Assembly (NCBI RefSeq): GCF_003710865.1
Contig: NZ_RHHO01000012.1
Span: 124,001 to 188,000, forward strand
DNA: 64,000 nucleotides
Source: Brevibacillus borstelensis
GTDB lineage: Bacteria > Bacillota > Bacilli > Brevibacillales > Brevibacillaceae
Reading direction: 5' to 3'
Shown here one piece after another: positions 26,953 to 35,530 of this stretch (position 1 is the first letter of the stretch; each line of letters begins with the position of its first letter). Below the pieces are notes generated by a model. That model worked only from the letters and a program-made list of their open reading frames with translations. It did no database searches and was not told where the DNA came from. The translations under genes were made by a program, and so were the position numbers.

Positions 26953-27940
26953 GCAAAATTCCTCCCAGGGACAGCCCTGCTGATGTTCCTAGCAGAAGCA
27001 GCAAGTCCCCGCGGGCCACTTTTTTCTCCTGGATCGCTTCGTGCAATGCCATAGGAATAGAGGCAGCGATCACATTTCCGTGATTTTCAATAATATTGAT
27101 CATCTGGCCCGGCGCAAGCCCCAGCTTTTGTGCCATGATGCGCATCGCCATACCGCTGGCCTGATGAGGGACGACCGCCTTGATTTCGGAAAGGGAAATA
27201 GTCGTGTTGGACAACAACCTCTCGATAAAGCCCTCAAGAAGCTGGGAGGTCATCCGAAACAGCTTGCGTCCATCCATGTCAAACATAAAGTCGCTCTCAT
27301 TTCCCTTCCCGTACTCGCTTGGATGGATCAAGGTCCCGCCGCCGCGAATCTCGGAGTAATGCGCTCCTTTGCTGTACGTCTCCATCCGGGAGCAGAGAAT
27401 CCGGGAAGAAGAACCGTCCTGCGCAAGTCCGATGACAGCCGCCGCTGCCCCGTCTCCAAACAGGATACTGCTCTCCTTTTGCTCCCAGTTCAACCCTACT
27501 GAAGAAATTTCAGTAGAGACTATCAAAACCCGCTTATACACGCCAGCAGCCATCGCAGCCGACATCACATCCAGCGCTGTGACAAAACTGAGGCATGTGG
27601 AATTGATATCAAAGCACGGGACGCCGGAGTCCGACTCCCCCAGTTCCTCCTGAAGCAGCGCTGCCGTACAAGGAATTTCCTGCTGAGCCGTCCCGCTGGC
27701 GCAAACCAGACAGTCGATGTCAGCAAACGTAAGGCCTGCATTCTGAAGCGCTTGTGTAGCTGCCGCGGCCCCCATTTGCGTAGCAGTTTCATCTGTCACA
27801 AAATGCCGAACCCGCACTCCCGATTTCTTTTCCACCCATCCAGCCGGCAATCCCAGCTTTTGGTCCAACTGCTCTGCCGTCACTTGCCGCTTGGGCAAAT
27901 ATTTGCCTGTCCCCAGTATTCTAACCGGTCTCTCCATCAT
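26942..27940 (-). CDS. 3-oxoacyl-ACP synthase III-like ketosynthase
   Basis: The 332-aa thiolase-fold enzyme has the full triad: Cys116 in DINSTCLSF, His259 in VVPHQASG and Asn289 in ENHGNVIAAS. It is related to FabH and OleA. It heads the six-gene operon, so it more likely starts or condenses acyl chains for a dedicated product than for housekeeping fatty acids. The ATG-ATG start follows AAGGGGAG by 7 nt; the 22 extra residues of a longer frame are not supported. Confidence 0.87.
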   Translation of the reverse strand: MMERPVRILGTGKYLPKRQVTAEQLDQKLGLPAGWVEKKSGVRVRHFVTDETATQMGAAAATQALQNAGLTFADIDCLVCASGTAQQEIPCTAALLQEELGESDSGVPCFDINSTCLSFVTALDVMSAAMAAGVYKRVLIVSTEISSVGLNWEQKESSILFGDGAAAAVIGLAQDGSSSRILCSRMETYSKGAHYSEIRGGGTLIHPSEYGKGNESDFMFDMDGRKLFRMTSQLLEGFIERLLSNTTISLSEIKAVVPHQASGMAMRIMAQKLGLAPGQMINIIENHGNVIAASIPMALHEAIQEKKVARGDLLLLLGTSAGLSLGGILLEY

Positions 27941-28247
27941 TCGTTTGTCTCCCCTTGATGCTGCCTCTTTTTTCATTCGCATCATCATTTTACCAGATGA
28001 TTGCAAACCCTCCGAACAAAATTACACCGCCAAACGGCAAAGAAAGGGATGATGCGGCCTCGCTTTGCCTCTTGGAGCTTCCAGATGTATCCTTCTATGT
28101 ATTTACGTTTCCGGGCAGCTTTTGTTTCATTCCCCCCAGACATACAGACGATTGCCCCAAACATGAAAACCGGAAGGGGCTCTCCCTTCCGGTCCATCCA
28201 TATAGCCGCAGCCTTTTATAAGGTTCTTCTGAACTTTTTGCCTGTCC
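27941..28247. promoter_or_regulatory. upstream region of the biosynthetic operon
   Basis: On the minus strand TGGTAAAAT (rc of 27987-27995) looks like an extended -10 element; no convincing -35 was found. A 52-codon minus-strand frame lies here but has poor initiation signals. The segment also contains the GDPD terminator. Confidence 0.3.
28168..28192 (-). terminator. probable terminator of the G3P operon
   Basis: CCGGAAGGG and CCCTTCCGG form a 9-bp stem with a short loop, followed on the minus strand by TTTTC. It lies about 55 nt past the GDPD stop. Confidence 0.6.
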
Positions 28248-28967
28248 TTAGCAAACAGCCAACATTCGATCCGGGTGGTTGGTACAAATCTGCACACGTG
28301 GATAGTTCTTTACAATATGGCGAATTGTTTGGGGATCATCGACTGTCCAGGCGATTACCTCATAGCCCTGCTCAATCGCAGCCGCAGCGAGCTCTGGCGT
28401 CAGGTACGGATAGGCCATCGACAAAATATGGACTCCTGCTTCGCGAAGCTGCTCCAGCATCAGTACGGGATTTCCGAGGACGATCAGGCCGGTCTTCACT
28501 TCGGCATCGAGCTGGCGGACATGGCGGATCTCTTCATGGTCAAACGACGTCACGTACACGTCCCGCTTCATGTCATGCTTCTCCAGCAAAGCCAGTACAC
28601 TTTCCGCCAAACCGGGGTACATGCCGGGCGCTGTCTTCAATTCAATATTCAGCGTGCATCGCCCCTTTACTGCTTGCAAAACCTCATCCAGCGACGGGAT
28701 TCTCTCACCCGCGAACCGCGCGTCAAACCATCTGCCCGCATCGAGTGTCCGCAACTCCTCAAAGGTGTGGTCCCGAACGAGTCCGCTTCCGTTCGTCGTG
28801 CGCTCCAGCGTAAAGTCGTGGCAAAGTACAGGTACGCCATCCTTGGACAGTTGCACGTCAATCTCCATCGCCTTGATTGCCGGTTCTGCCAGCGCCAGGC
28901 GGATCGCTGTCATCGTGTTTTCCGGCGCTTTTCCGGACCAGCCGCGGTGTGCCATACAGACGTTCAT
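28248..28967 (-). CDS. glycerophosphodiester phosphodiesterase
   Basis: The 239-aa TIM-barrel enzyme hydrolyses glycerophosphodiesters to glycerol-3-phosphate. It has HRG at residues 7-9, EIDVQLSKDGVPVLCHD with the metal acids and second His, and the late LNIELKT motif. It lacks a signal peptide, so it acts inside the cell on imported diesters. It is the last gene of the operon after the Ugp-type transporter. Either of two adjacent ATG codons (28970 or 28967) could be used; the second has the better spacing to GGAGG. Confidence 0.92.
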   Translation of the reverse strand: MNVCMAHRGWSGKAPENTMTAIRLALAEPAIKAMEIDVQLSKDGVPVLCHDFTLERTTNGSGLVRDHTFEELRTLDAGRWFDARFAGERIPSLDEVLQAVKGRCTLNIELKTAPGMYPGLAESVLALLEKHDMKRDVYVTSFDHEEIRHVRQLDAEVKTGLIVLGNPVLMLEQLREAGVHILSMAYPYLTPELAAAAIEQGYEVIAWTVDDPQTIRHIVKNYPRVQICTNHPDRMLAVC

Positions 28968-29043
28968 CATGTTCCCTCCGTTTTTCCCGGTCGCTGCTTG
29001 CTCTCAGCCCAGGCCAAATTCCTTTTTCACGAAAATGCTGCGG

Positions 29044-30384
29044 TTACTTTTTCAACAGCTTCTGCCCTTTTTCCATCGCTTTGCCGATCGCCTCGTCCAC
29101 GGACGCCTGCCCCAATACCGCACGCTGGATTTCGGTCATGATCACTTCCTGCAGCTCCTTGTAGCCTGGCACCATCGGGCGCGGCTTTGCGTACTCCAAC
29201 TGCTTCACTGCCACCTGGAAGTTCGGCTCCTTCTCGTACGCTTTTTTCATTTCTTCCGACTCGACTGCTTCTTTTGTCACTGGCATGTACCCGGTTTCCA
29301 GCGACCACGGAATCGTTTGCTTCGTATCGGTCATCCACTCGATGAACTCCCAAGCGGCCTTTTTCTCCTCTTCGGAGGACTTCGCCAGCATCACCAGATT
29401 GGCTCCGCCCGTAGGAGCGCCGTAGCTCTTGTTGGCCGGCAGGAACGCGGCGCCCAGGTCGAATTTGGCTGCTTCCTTCAGTCCGCGCAAATCCCCGGTA
29501 GAGGTAAAGATCATGCCCACCTGCTGGTTGAGGAAGTCTTGCTTGGCCACATCCCATGCATTGTATTTTTCACCCGGAGGCGCCTTCATCACGCCTTCTT
29601 TCAACATGCTCGTCCAGAATTCGAGTGGTGCCACTCCGGCTTCTTCATTGATCAGCAGGCTTTTGCCGTCTTCACTCAAGATGTTGCCTCCGCTCTGGAA
29701 CACCAGCGCTTCGTAGAACCAGATGTCGATCGGGGTGGAGAAGCCGTATGTTTTGGTCTTGTCGCCCTCTTTTTTGGTCAGAGCCTTGGAGAATTCACGC
29801 AGCTCCTCCCAGCTTTTCGGACCGTTCGGATCGAGTCCGGCCGCCTTCAGCATGTCGCGGTTGAGGTACAGCAGCGGAGTGGAACGGTTGAATGGGATCG
29901 CGTACAGCTTGTCTTTCCAGTACGAGTTGCCCATCAGTCCGGGAATGTACTTCTCTTCGGCTCCGTTCGTGTAAGGCGTCAATTCCTGCAGCACTTTCGC
30001 GTCCGCAAACGCCCCGATGGAGCCTACCTCGACCATCGTCACGTCAGGCTGGTTTCCGGCAGACACAGAGGCCAGCACCTTGGCGTGGTTCTCATAGTAG
30101 CTGCCCTGGTAGGACGGCTTCACCACAATGTGCTTGTGGGATTCGTTGAATTGTTTTACCATGCTTTCGATCATTTCCCCGTTGCGGCCGCCGAGCGCGT
30201 ACCAGAAGTCGATCTCGATTGGCTTGCCCGCATCTGCCGTCTGCTGCTGCGCTCCGGATGCCGCACCGCTCGTCCCGCTTGTCTGCTCTGTGGCCGCCTG
30301 CTGATTGCCGCCGCCACAGCCTGCCAGGATAGCCGTTATGCTCATTGCGCATGCCAGTAAAGATACACGAACTTTTTTCACCAC
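29044..30384 (-). CDS. ABC transporter substrate-binding lipoprotein (UgpB-like)
   Basis: The 446-aa lipoprotein has a signal and lipobox (AILAGC), a Gln/Ser/Ala-rich linker, then a family 1 solute-binding domain (IEIDFWYALGG, NIGLSEEDGK-like core). Motifs such as NRSTPLLYLNRDMLKAAGL and FTSTGDLRGL resemble glycerol-3-phosphate-binding UgpB. GTG at 30384 follows AAAGGAGG. The 156-nt gap to the preceding permease contains a small hairpin and may tune its higher expression. Neighbours GDPD and glpP support a G3P or glycerophosphodiester ligand. Confidence 0.88.
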   Translation of the reverse strand: MVKKVRVSLLACAMSITAILAGCGGGNQQAATEQTSGTSGAASGAQQQTADAGKPIEIDFWYALGGRNGEMIESMVKQFNESHKHIVVKPSYQGSYYENHAKVLASVSAGNQPDVTMVEVGSIGAFADAKVLQELTPYTNGAEEKYIPGLMGNSYWKDKLYAIPFNRSTPLLYLNRDMLKAAGLDPNGPKSWEELREFSKALTKKEGDKTKTYGFSTPIDIWFYEALVFQSGGNILSEDGKSLLINEEAGVAPLEFWTSMLKEGVMKAPPGEKYNAWDVAKQDFLNQQVGMIFTSTGDLRGLKEAAKFDLGAAFLPANKSYGAPTGGANLVMLAKSSEEEKKAAWEFIEWMTDTKQTIPWSLETGYMPVTKEAVESEEMKKAYEKEPNFQVAVKQLEYAKPRPMVPGYKELQEVIMTEIQRAVLGQASVDEAIGKAMEKGQKLLKK

Positions 30385-30540
30385 AATTGCCTCCTTTAAA
30401 GTAAGGGGTTTTCCCCCTGTTTCCCGGATAGGTAGGGTTCCATGAAATGCTGTCCTGCCCTTTTGCCGAAATGGGCAAAGCTTCTGTCAAAGCAGGTTTT
30501 TTCTGGTCAAGGTTCCTTGTTCCCTTTTCATTGTCCCTTG

Positions 30541-31368
30541 TTACTTGGACTGATAGACAAACGCGCTGATGATGTGCCGCTGGGCGAAGAAGAAGATCGC
30601 CAGAATCGGGAGGACGAGAATCATATTTCCGGCCATAATCACATTCCACAGCTTGCCGCCCTCCGCCGCCTTCAGCATGGAGATCCCGATGGGAAGCGTC
30701 CGGACTTCATTGCTGTTGGTCATGATCAGCGGCCAGAAATAGTCGTTCCAGTGGTAAATGAAGCTGAACAGGCCAAAGGTAACGAGTACCGGCTTTGCCA
30801 TCGGCACCATGATCGTCCACATGATTTTCCACTCGGATGCGTTGTCGAGCCGCGCCGCTTCGATCACTTCATCCGGCACCTGCATGAAGGACTGGCGCAG
30901 CAGGAAGATGCCGAAAGCGCTCGCCCCGTAGGGAAGGATCAACGCCCACAAAGTGTTCACCAATCCCCAGTGGCTCATCTCCACATAGACCGGCAGGAAA
31001 ATGACCTGCGCCGGAATCATCAGCGCGATCAGCGTCAGCCCGAACAAGGCTTCTCTCCCGCGAAAGCGATAACGGGCAAACGCGTATGCGGCCGGTACCC
31101 CTGTCAAAAGCTGCAGCACCAGAATCCCGGCTGCCACGAGAAAGCTGTTCCAGACGTAGGTCAGGAATGGCCCGGAGCTCCAGGCAATTTCAAAGTTTTG
31201 AAACTGCCACGATTCCGGCCACCAGGTCGGCGGAAATTGGTATACCTCCGGCATCGTCTTGAAAGCCGTCAAGAACATCCAGAGAAACGGAAACACGAAG
31301 ATCAGGCCCACAGCCGCAAGCAGCAGCCACTCCACCGTTTTCCACGCCGTCAAACCGGCTTGTCGCAT
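30541..31368 (-). CDS. ABC transporter permease (UgpE-like)
   Basis: The 275-aa protein has six predicted TM helices and the EAA coupling loop EAARLDNASEWKIMWTIMVP near residue 180. It is the second permease of the glycerol-3-phosphate-type importer. GGAGGAG precedes ATG 31368. It lies 60 nt after the UgpA-like gene. Confidence 0.9.
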   Translation of the reverse strand: MRQAGLTAWKTVEWLLLAAVGLIFVFPFLWMFLTAFKTMPEVYQFPPTWWPESWQFQNFEIAWSSGPFLTYVWNSFLVAAGILVLQLLTGVPAAYAFARYRFRGREALFGLTLIALMIPAQVIFLPVYVEMSHWGLVNTLWALILPYGASAFGIFLLRQSFMQVPDEVIEAARLDNASEWKIMWTIMVPMAKPVLVTFGLFSFIYHWNDYFWPLIMTNSNEVRTLPIGISMLKAAEGGKLWNVIMAGNMILVLPILAIFFFAQRHIISAFVYQSK

Positions 31369-31428
31369 GTTGTCTCCTCCTCTCTTCCACTATCTTCTCT
31401 GCTTTTCTTCGTTCATCACTTGCATTTT

Positions 31429-32382
31429 TTAGCGGTAGTGAACACGCTTTTCCATCACCCGGAAGTGCAGCAGCGTCAGCAGTCCAACGATACCAAGCAG
31501 GATGACAGAGGCTGCCGAGGCGATGCCGCCGTTGTAAAAGTCCATGCCTTGCTCGTAGATGTAGAAGACGAGCATATTGGTGCTGTTGACCGGTCCGCCC
31601 TGCGTCATGATGTAGATCGTATCAAACACCTGGAACGAGGAGATCGTATTGATCACCAGCAAAAAGAACAGCGTGGGCGAAAGCATCGGGATCGTGATGC
31701 GGGTCAGTGTCCGCCACCACGGCGAACGATCCAGGGAAGCCGCCTCGTATATGTCCCGGGGAATGCTTTGCAGCCCGGCGATAAAGACGAGCGTATTGTA
31801 GCCGACTCCTTTCCAGACGCTGACGATGATCAGTGAAAGCAAGGCGCTTTTTGTATCAGACAGCCAGGTGTAGCCGGGCAAGCCGATAAATTCCAGCAGC
31901 GCATTGAGCAGGCCGTATTGCGGGTCCATCAGCCACATCCAGAGCATCGCCACCGACACCAGCGAGATGATATGCGGGCTGAAGACCGCCGCTTGCACGA
32001 GCCCAAAAATCTTGGCTTTGCGGTTTAGCCAGAGCGCCAGGAAAAAGGCGATCCCGATTCCCAGTGCAACGGTACTAAGTGTATAGATGAGAGTCGTCCC
32101 CAGCACCTGGCGAAAATCCGCGTCCTCGAAAAGCGCAGTAAAGTTGGCCAGTCCCACCCACTCGATCTCGTCCAAATTCAGCAGAGACCAGTCGTGAAAC
32201 GAGAGGTAGATCACATAGGCGATCGGAAAGAAGAAAAAGACGCCGAAGAAGGCCAATGCCGGTGTGACATACAAATAAGGACGGATCGTCTCAAACAGAT
32301 TCAGCCTGGCTTTTGTCGCCTCCGTTCTCCCAAGAGCATGACCGGAAGCCGTCATTTCGTGTGCGGCCGCTGCCTTTCGCAT
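31429..32382 (-). CDS. ABC transporter permease (UgpA-like)
   Basis: The 317-aa protein has about six TM helices and the EAA loop YEAASLDRSPWWRTLTRITI near residue 225. A 30-residue cytoplasmic N-terminal tail precedes the first helix. Its ATG shares one base with the stop of the ATPase gene (TGATG), indicating coupling. Confidence 0.9.
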   Translation of the reverse strand: MRKAAAAHEMTASGHALGRTEATKARLNLFETIRPYLYVTPALAFFGVFFFFPIAYVIYLSFHDWSLLNLDEIEWVGLANFTALFEDADFRQVLGTTLIYTLSTVALGIGIAFFLALWLNRKAKIFGLVQAAVFSPHIISLVSVAMLWMWLMDPQYGLLNALLEFIGLPGYTWLSDTKSALLSLIIVSVWKGVGYNTLVFIAGLQSIPRDIYEAASLDRSPWWRTLTRITIPMLSPTLFFLLVINTISSFQVFDTIYIMTQGGPVNSTNMLVFYIYEQGMDFYNGGIASAASVILLGIVGLLTLLHFRVMEKRVHYR

Positions 32383-33449
32383 CAGACCACCCCACCTGCC
32401 AGGATTTGCTGCCTGACACCGTTTTCTGCCCGTGCTATCCGCTTCCCGGTCGCGCGGTCAAACACGTAGATGCTCGAAAGCGGCACCGTTACGTGTACGG
32501 CCGATCCTGCATCCAGAAGAGATTCGGTGTCCGTCTTGACCACGACCCGTCCTTTGTCCGTCTCGACGTGATACAGCGTGTCCGATCCGAGAATCTCCCT
32601 GGAGACGATATGTCCGTGCATATCCATTGCGTCAGCGTGACCGACAGAGGAGACTCCTGCGTGGCGGAGCAGCGCTTTTTCCGGGCGAAACCCCCAGACC
32701 TGATCCTCGCGCTCTGCCGCCGGGACGATGTTCATAGCAGGAGAGCCGATAAACTGGGCAACGAACAGATTGTCCGGCTCCTGATACAGATCCATCGGCG
32801 CCGCCACCTGCATGATCTGCCCTTCGTTCATCACGACGATCTGGTCGCCCATCGTCATCGCTTCCACCTGATCGTGCGTTACGTAAATGAAGGTGCTGCC
32901 AAGCTGCTTGTGAAGGCTTGTCAGCTCTACCCGCATCTGGTTGCGCAGCTTGGCGTCGAGATTGGATAGCGGTTCGTCCATCAGGAAGACCTGCGGTTTT
33001 TTGACCATGGCCCTGGCCAGTGCGACCCGCTGACGCTGGCCGCCGGAGAGCTGCGAAGGCTTCCGCTTCAAATAAGGAGCCAGTCCCACGACCTCGGCGA
33101 TTTCCTCTACCAGCACCTGGCATTCCTTCTTGGAATAGCCGCGGTTTCGCAGACCATACGAGATGTTGTCATAGACGCTCATCGTCGGATAGAGTGCGTA
33201 GTTTTGGAACACCATGGCGACGTCCCGTTTTCCCGGCGGCAGATCGTTGACCGGCTGTTCCCCGATCAAAATCTCTCCGCCCGTCGCCTGCTCCAAGCCG
33301 GCGATCATCCGCAGCGTCGTCGACTTTCCGCATCCTGACGGCCCGACCAGTACGGTAAAGGAGCCATCCGGGATCACCAGATCAAGGCCCTTGACCACTT
33401 GCTGGCCGTTGAACTCCTTCGTCACCTGTTTCAACACCACTTTTGCCAC
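32382..33449 (-). CDS. ABC transporter ATPase (UgpC/MsmK family)
   Basis: The 355-aa ATPase has Walker A GPSGCGKST near residue 38, signature LSGGQRQRVALAR, Walker B VFLMDEPLSNLD, switch YVTHD and a C-terminal TOBE-type regulatory domain (from about 240). The GTG start lies 9-10 nt from GGGAGGGG. It energises the importer formed with the two permeases downstream. Confidence 0.92.
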   Translation of the reverse strand: MAKVVLKQVTKEFNGQQVVKGLDLVIPDGSFTVLVGPSGCGKSTTLRMIAGLEQATGGEILIGEQPVNDLPPGKRDVAMVFQNYALYPTMSVYDNISYGLRNRGYSKKECQVLVEEIAEVVGLAPYLKRKPSQLSGGQRQRVALARAMVKKPQVFLMDEPLSNLDAKLRNQMRVELTSLHKQLGSTFIYVTHDQVEAMTMGDQIVVMNEGQIMQVAAPMDLYQEPDNLFVAQFIGSPAMNIVPAAEREDQVWGFRPEKALLRHAGVSSVGHADAMDMHGHIVSREILGSDTLYHVETDKGRVVVKTDTESLLDAGSAVHVTVPLSSIYVFDRATGKRIARAENGVRQQILAGGVV

Positions 33450-33452
33450 CTG

Positions 33453-34109
33453 TCATTCCCCTCCCTGTGCCTTCACAGCAAGCATTTCCTCGGCAAAGCT
33501 GCGAAAATCCGCATATCGAAAGTCCGGAGAAACGTAGTTCCATTCCTCCGCACCGTACCATTCCAGCACCACTGATTTGACGCCCGCCCCTACAGCAGCC
33601 AGGACATCATACCGGCTGTCGCCAATCATCAGCGCCTGCTCCGGCTCCATTCCCAGCAAGGACAGCGCTTTTTCAATCGGCTCGGCGGACGGCTTGCCAC
33701 GCGAAACATCGTCCACGCTGACAACAGCCTCGAACAGCTCGGATAAGCCCGCCAGCTCCAGCCCGGCAACCGCAAACTCGCGCTGTTTATTCGTCACGAC
33801 AGCGAGACGGAAGCCCGCTTGTTTCAACCGTTCCAAATCTTCGCGAACATGGGGAAACAGCCGGACATGCTCTGCATGGTGAGCGCGGACATACGAGAAG
33901 TAGCTGTCCATCACTGCTTTGCGGTCGTACTCCTCCCCAACTGCGGCGGCCAGAAAATCATCAAAGGACTCTCCGAACCGCCCCACCAGATCTTTCCTCG
34001 TAAAAACGCCCGGGGCGAAGCGTTCCGCCGTGTGAGCTACCGCGTCAATGACCGCTTCTCTGCTGTCCAGCAAGGTACCGTCCAGATCAAACAACAGGCA
34101 TGGATACAT
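33453..34109 (-). CDS. HAD-family phosphatase (PpaX/Gph-like)
   Basis: The 218-aa phosphatase has nucleophile Asp8 and acid Asp10 in LLFDLDGTLLDS, the motif VVTNK, and the distal Lys/acid segment GKPSAEPIEKAL with MIGDSRYD. Its class is PpaX/phosphoglycolate phosphatase. ATG 34109 lies within the end of glpP (23-nt overlap) after GGAAGGAG. Its place between glpP and the transporter suggests it may dephosphorylate glycerol-3-phosphate or a related toxic intermediate; this is inference. Confidence 0.85.
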   Translation of the reverse strand: MYPCLLFDLDGTLLDSREAVIDAVAHTAERFAPGVFTRKDLVGRFGESFDDFLAAAVGEEYDRKAVMDSYFSYVRAHHAEHVRLFPHVREDLERLKQAGFRLAVVTNKQREFAVAGLELAGLSELFEAVVSVDDVSRGKPSAEPIEKALSLLGMEPEQALMIGDSRYDVLAAVGAGVKSVVLEWYGAEEWNYVSPDFRYADFRSFAEEMLAVKAQGGE

Positions 34110-34689
34110 CGGCAAGACACTCCTTCCATAGTGAATAGCTGCCCACAGAAACGGCTGCGGCCCCGTATTGCAAGGCGGTCTCCATTTGTTCACGTTTACG
34201 GATCAGCCCACCCGCTATAATCGGCGTGCCCTTCAGCTCCTGCGCGTACTCCGCGATGAATTCCGGGAGCAGCGCCGGCATGAGCTCTACGGCATCAGGC
34301 TGTGTTTCCTTGACCGATAAAAGGCCGGACTTGAGCGCGTCGCTGTCTACCAGAAAAAGCCGCTGGATGGTCAAAAGCTTCTCTTTTTTCGCCAGCTTGA
34401 TCAGCGTATTGCGCGTGGTCACGATCCCGTCCGGCTTGACGTAATGAGCGACAAACGCGACTCCTTCCCGGTCGTAGCTGATTCCCCCGATCCGCTCCAG
34501 ATGGAGAAAGACCGGAACATCGTGACTTTTGAAAAAGTCGACATAGCGCTTGATGACACCGATGTTTCCCGTAGACAGGACCACCGCGCCTACCTTGGCT
34601 TCAGCCGCTTTTTCCAGATATTTGGGTTCTTTGACTGACGCGATCATTTTCTGCCGGGTCAGCCGCTCGAAAAATTCCGCCTGGTTCAT
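34087..34689 (-). CDS. glpP: glycerol-3-phosphate-responsive antiterminator
   Basis: The 200-aa GlpP-family protein has the family's TIM-barrel-like pattern: VVLSTGNIGVIKRYVDFF, VFLHLERIGGIS, TTRNTLIKLAKK, VELMPALLPEFI and PIIAGGLIRKREQ. In Bacillus, GlpP with G3P prevents termination in glp leaders by binding RNA. Here it is the first gene of its own operon, behind a long terminator-like hairpin at 34715-34784. ATG 34689 follows AAAGGAGGAG; the longer frame starts inside the hairpin and is rejected. Confidence 0.92.
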   Translation of the reverse strand: MNQAEFFERLTRQKMIASVKEPKYLEKAAEAKVGAVVLSTGNIGVIKRYVDFFKSHDVPVFLHLERIGGISYDREGVAFVAHYVKPDGIVTTRNTLIKLAKKEKLLTIQRLFLVDSDALKSGLLSVKETQPDAVELMPALLPEFIAEYAQELKGTPIIAGGLIRKREQMETALQYGAAAVSVGSYSLWKECLADVSMPVV

Positions 34690-34714
34690 CTCGGTTCTCC
34701 TCCTTTTGCAAAAC

Positions 34715-34784
34715 AAAAAACCCCGCGACAAGACAATTGCCAAAGACTTTATGTGAAAGTGCTTGGTAATGAATGTCGGGGGTT
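34715..34784 (-). promoter_or_regulatory. attenuator-like leader hairpin, probable GlpP target
   Basis: Read on the minus strand, AAACCCC-CGACA pairs with TGTCG-C-GGGGTTT and is followed by TTTTTTG, forming a terminator stem that encloses about 45 nt. The enclosed part forms a smaller hairpin (CCAAGCACTTT with AAAGTCTTTGG). It lies directly before the glpP ribosome binding site, so a full-length operon transcript must read through it. Confidence 0.65.
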
Positions 34785-34918
34785 TCTCCAGGGCTCCAAC
34801 CGAACGATCTATTCACTTGTTAGTTAGAATGATACCGGGGTTTCGTTAAGAGAACGTGAATGCAGGGTTAATGTTGTGAAAGGAGTCTGTTAAGAAAAGT
34901 GGTAGGTCTGGCTTTGGG

Positions 34919-35135
34919 GGAGGAGATGAAACAGAAGAAAAAAGCTCCAGGCTCGGTGGGACACTGCGTGGGGGATTCACTGTCCGGCTCCATTTCAAAA
35001 GCGGGACCGCGTCCAAAAGCAGACTATACAAGGGGGGATCTCAGAGGTTGGACGCTAAATGCGTGTCCCGCTTTTGAAATGGAGCCTGGGATGTGTCCCA
35101 AAGGCCTTCGCTTTTTTCTTCTGTTTCATCTCTCA
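34919..35135 (+). repeat. palindromic intergenic repeat, copy 4
   Basis: The outer arm GAAACAGAAGAAAAAAGC faces GCTTTTTTCTTCTGTTTC, and the inner arm CTCCATTTCAAAAGCGGGAC faces GTCCCGCTTTTGAAATGGAG, both exactly. Relative to copy 3, several stem positions changed on both sides together. It lies between the glpP leader and the toxin-antitoxin remnant. Confidence 0.9.
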
Positions 35136-35166
35136 AGCTTTTGTTTTTTACGTTCTTTTTGGAGTG

Positions 35167-35190
35167 AATCTGAGAATAGATTCTCAGATT
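35167..35190. terminator. short perfect hairpin
   Basis: AATCTGAGAA and TTCTCAGATT form a 10-bp stem with a 4-nt loop, followed on the plus strand by TTTCC. It could be a weak terminator or an operator ahead of the toxin-like region. No gene is adjacent. Confidence 0.4.
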
Positions 35191-35318
35191 TTCCCCTAAG
35201 ACCAATAAAAAACATATAAATGAAGCCCTCCTGCTAGAACAAACGATGGTACTACGCTATTTACACTCCAGGTGACTTCCAACAACGGCCGTTGATCCTT
35301 CAAGCTGTCAATAAAAAA

Positions 35319-35339
35319 GTGCATCCACATCGGATGCAC
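35319..35339 (-). terminator. terminator of the putative antitoxin RNA
   Basis: GTGCATCC and GGATGCAC form an 8-bp stem, and on the minus strand a run of T follows (rc of 35313-35318). It would end a minus-strand RNA overlapping the toxin-like frame. Confidence 0.6.
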
Positions 35340-35341
35340 GG

Positions 35342-35401
35342 GTGTTAAGGGTGGTCGGCTTATTAATCGTAGCCGTACTGTCCTTCCACAAAAAGAAGTA
35401 G
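35342..35401 (+). pseudogene. holin-like type I toxin, apparently 5'-truncated
   Basis: The frame encodes (GTG)LRVVGLLIVAVLSFHKKK, a single hydrophobic helix with a basic end. It matches the C-terminal half of the roughly 30-residue holin-like toxins of Bacillales, which end in similar AVLSFxxKK sequences. No ribosome binding site or upstream half is visible, so it is probably a remnant or a very short form. The downstream hairpin with GTAGATCACC/GGTGATCTAC is also typical of these loci. It is encoded opposite a putative antitoxin RNA. Confidence 0.5.
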
Positions 35402-35436
35402 ATCACCCCTGAGTTTGGCAACCTGGTGATCTACTT
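35396..35436. ncRNA. toxin/antitoxin overlap hairpin
   Basis: AAGTAGATCACC and GGTGATCTACTT form a perfect 12-bp stem with a 17-nt loop, beginning within the toxin stop codon. On the minus strand it is followed by CTTTTTG. It lies in the presumed overlap of toxin mRNA and antitoxin RNA. Confidence 0.55.
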
Positions 35437-35482
35437 CCCGCAGGTTTGAGCCGCTCCTGAAAAGAGGACGACTAATGTACTG

Positions 35483-35516
35483 CCGTCGGTATTGCAGCAC
35501 CGACGGTCTTTTATTT
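35483..35516 (+). terminator. terminator of the toxin-like transcript
   Basis: CCGTCGGT and ACCGACGG pair around an 8-nt loop, followed by TCTTTTATTT on the plus strand. It faces the stop of the nucleoside phosphorylase gene at 35531. Confidence 0.7.
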
Positions 35517-35530
35517 CATTACCTAACTGC

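Noticed and set aside
25552..27054. 500-codon plus-strand frame opposite the ATP-grasp gene
   Set aside because: GC-biased third positions create long antisense frames; it spans two gene junctions and has no start signal or domain.
27985..28197. Minus-strand frame of 70 codons upstream of the ketosynthase
   Set aside because: No good ribosome binding site, and it starts within the GDPD terminator; conservation would be needed to accept it.
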